NCBI GenBank assembly: GCA_934101605.1
Contig: CAKORS010000028.1
Location: 1-13,019 of the forward strand
From: an uncultured Bacilli bacterium
Lineage (GTDB): Bacteria; Bacillota_I; Bacilli_A; RF39; UBA660
Direction: 5' to 3'
DNA length: 13,019 nt
Shown here one piece after another: positions 12,886 through 13,019 of the stretch (positions are counted from its first letter, which is position 1; each line of letters starts with the position of its first letter). The translations under genes were made by a program, and so were the position numbers. Below the pieces are notes generated by a model, which ran no database searches, was not told where the DNA came from, and saw only the letters and a program-made list of their open reading frames with translations.

Positions 12886-13019
12886 TTACAGGCCTCGCCT
12901 GTTTTTTTGTGCTTTATTGTTATAAACACTTGCTTTAGATATGATGTTATATCCGTATTTTTCTTTTAGTGAATCAATTGTTTTATCTAGCTTTTCCAAA
13001 TTTTCTTCCTGTTCTATCT
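12886..13019 (-). CDS. C-terminal end of a probable Y-family DNA polymerase (runs off the window)
   Basis: The last 43 codons of a minus-strand gene that enters from the right edge. The visible residues read LDKTIDSLKEKYGYNIISKAS and end in KNRRGL. The I-D-x-L-K-x-K-Y-G-x-x-I-I-x-x-A-S pattern is what is usually found at the end of the little-finger domain of DinB/UvrX-type polymerases of Bacillota, which copy damaged DNA. The usual GATA-type tail is absent. With so little sequence this is a moderate call. The TAA stop (12888-12886) touches the terminator hairpin of the convergent tRNA-Lys gene. Confidence 0.5.
   Translation of the reverse strand, partial: IEQEENLEKLDKTIDSLKEKYGYNIISKASVYNNKAQKNRRGL
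12888..12908 (+). terminator. intrinsic terminator of tRNA-Lys
   Basis: Perfect 6-bp stem ACAGGC/GCCTGT (12888-12893, 12897-12902), loop CTC, then six further T. It also encodes the last codons of the convergent minus-strand gene. Confidence 0.85.

Overview
The window is a strongly AT-rich stretch of bacterial chromosome, most likely from a low-GC Bacillota of the Bacilli or a related gut lineage. Several Firmicutes-type families point that way (YutD, DUF1292, YunB, a stand-alone Nfu domain, a short ferredoxin, a CotS-like kinase-fold protein). TGA is used as a stop and TGG as Trp, so it does not use the Mycoplasma code. Lipoproteins and a D,D-carboxypeptidase show a cell wall. I cannot name a genus from the sequence.

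Layout. From 1 to 1106 (minus) lies the N-terminal part of transketolase. From 1250 to 2145 (minus) are ten tRNA genes, transcribed Val-Thr-Tyr-Gln-Lys-Leu-Ser-fMet-Asp-Phe from a consensus promoter and ended by a hairpin terminator. Next come a small S1-domain RNA-binding protein (minus) and a divergent Nfu iron-sulfur scaffold (plus). Between 2853 and 7061 is a minus-strand series of separately expressed or paired genes: a degenerate CotS/aminoglycoside-kinase-like protein, a coiled-coil protein coupled to a DUF1292 protein, YutD, sporulation protein YunB, and a charged tail-anchored protein. A ferredoxin (plus) diverges from the last of these and converges on rluB. Then (minus) come a D-alanyl-D-alanine carboxypeptidase, two lipoproteins, and a membrane-tethered lysozyme-CHAP cell-wall hydrolase. 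The right edge carries tRNA-Lys(CTT) on the plus strand and the last codons of a probable Y-family DNA polymerase on the minus strand.

How the genes fit together. The tRNAs, S1 protein, RluB and perhaps the Y-family polymerase are information-processing functions. Nfu and ferredoxin handle iron-sulfur clusters. The block 8130-12686 is an envelope cluster: a peptidoglycan hydrolase translationally coupled to a lipid-anchored protein, then another lipoprotein, then a carboxypeptidase that trims peptidoglycan. YunB and the CotS-like protein suggest spore-related ancestry.

The most striking general feature is compaction. Most -10 boxes lie only 14-20 nt before the start codon, so the Shine-Dalgarno sequence sits at the very 5' end of the message. 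Many stop codons lie inside the terminator hairpin, and some -35 boxes overlap the preceding gene's stop or terminator. I found no CRISPR array, insertion sequence, prophage or complete conjugation system. The best candidates for something undescribed are the lysozyme-CHAP protein with its partner lipoprotein, the kinase-fold protein lacking its catalytic Asp, and two unrecognised coiled-coil or tail-anchored proteins.
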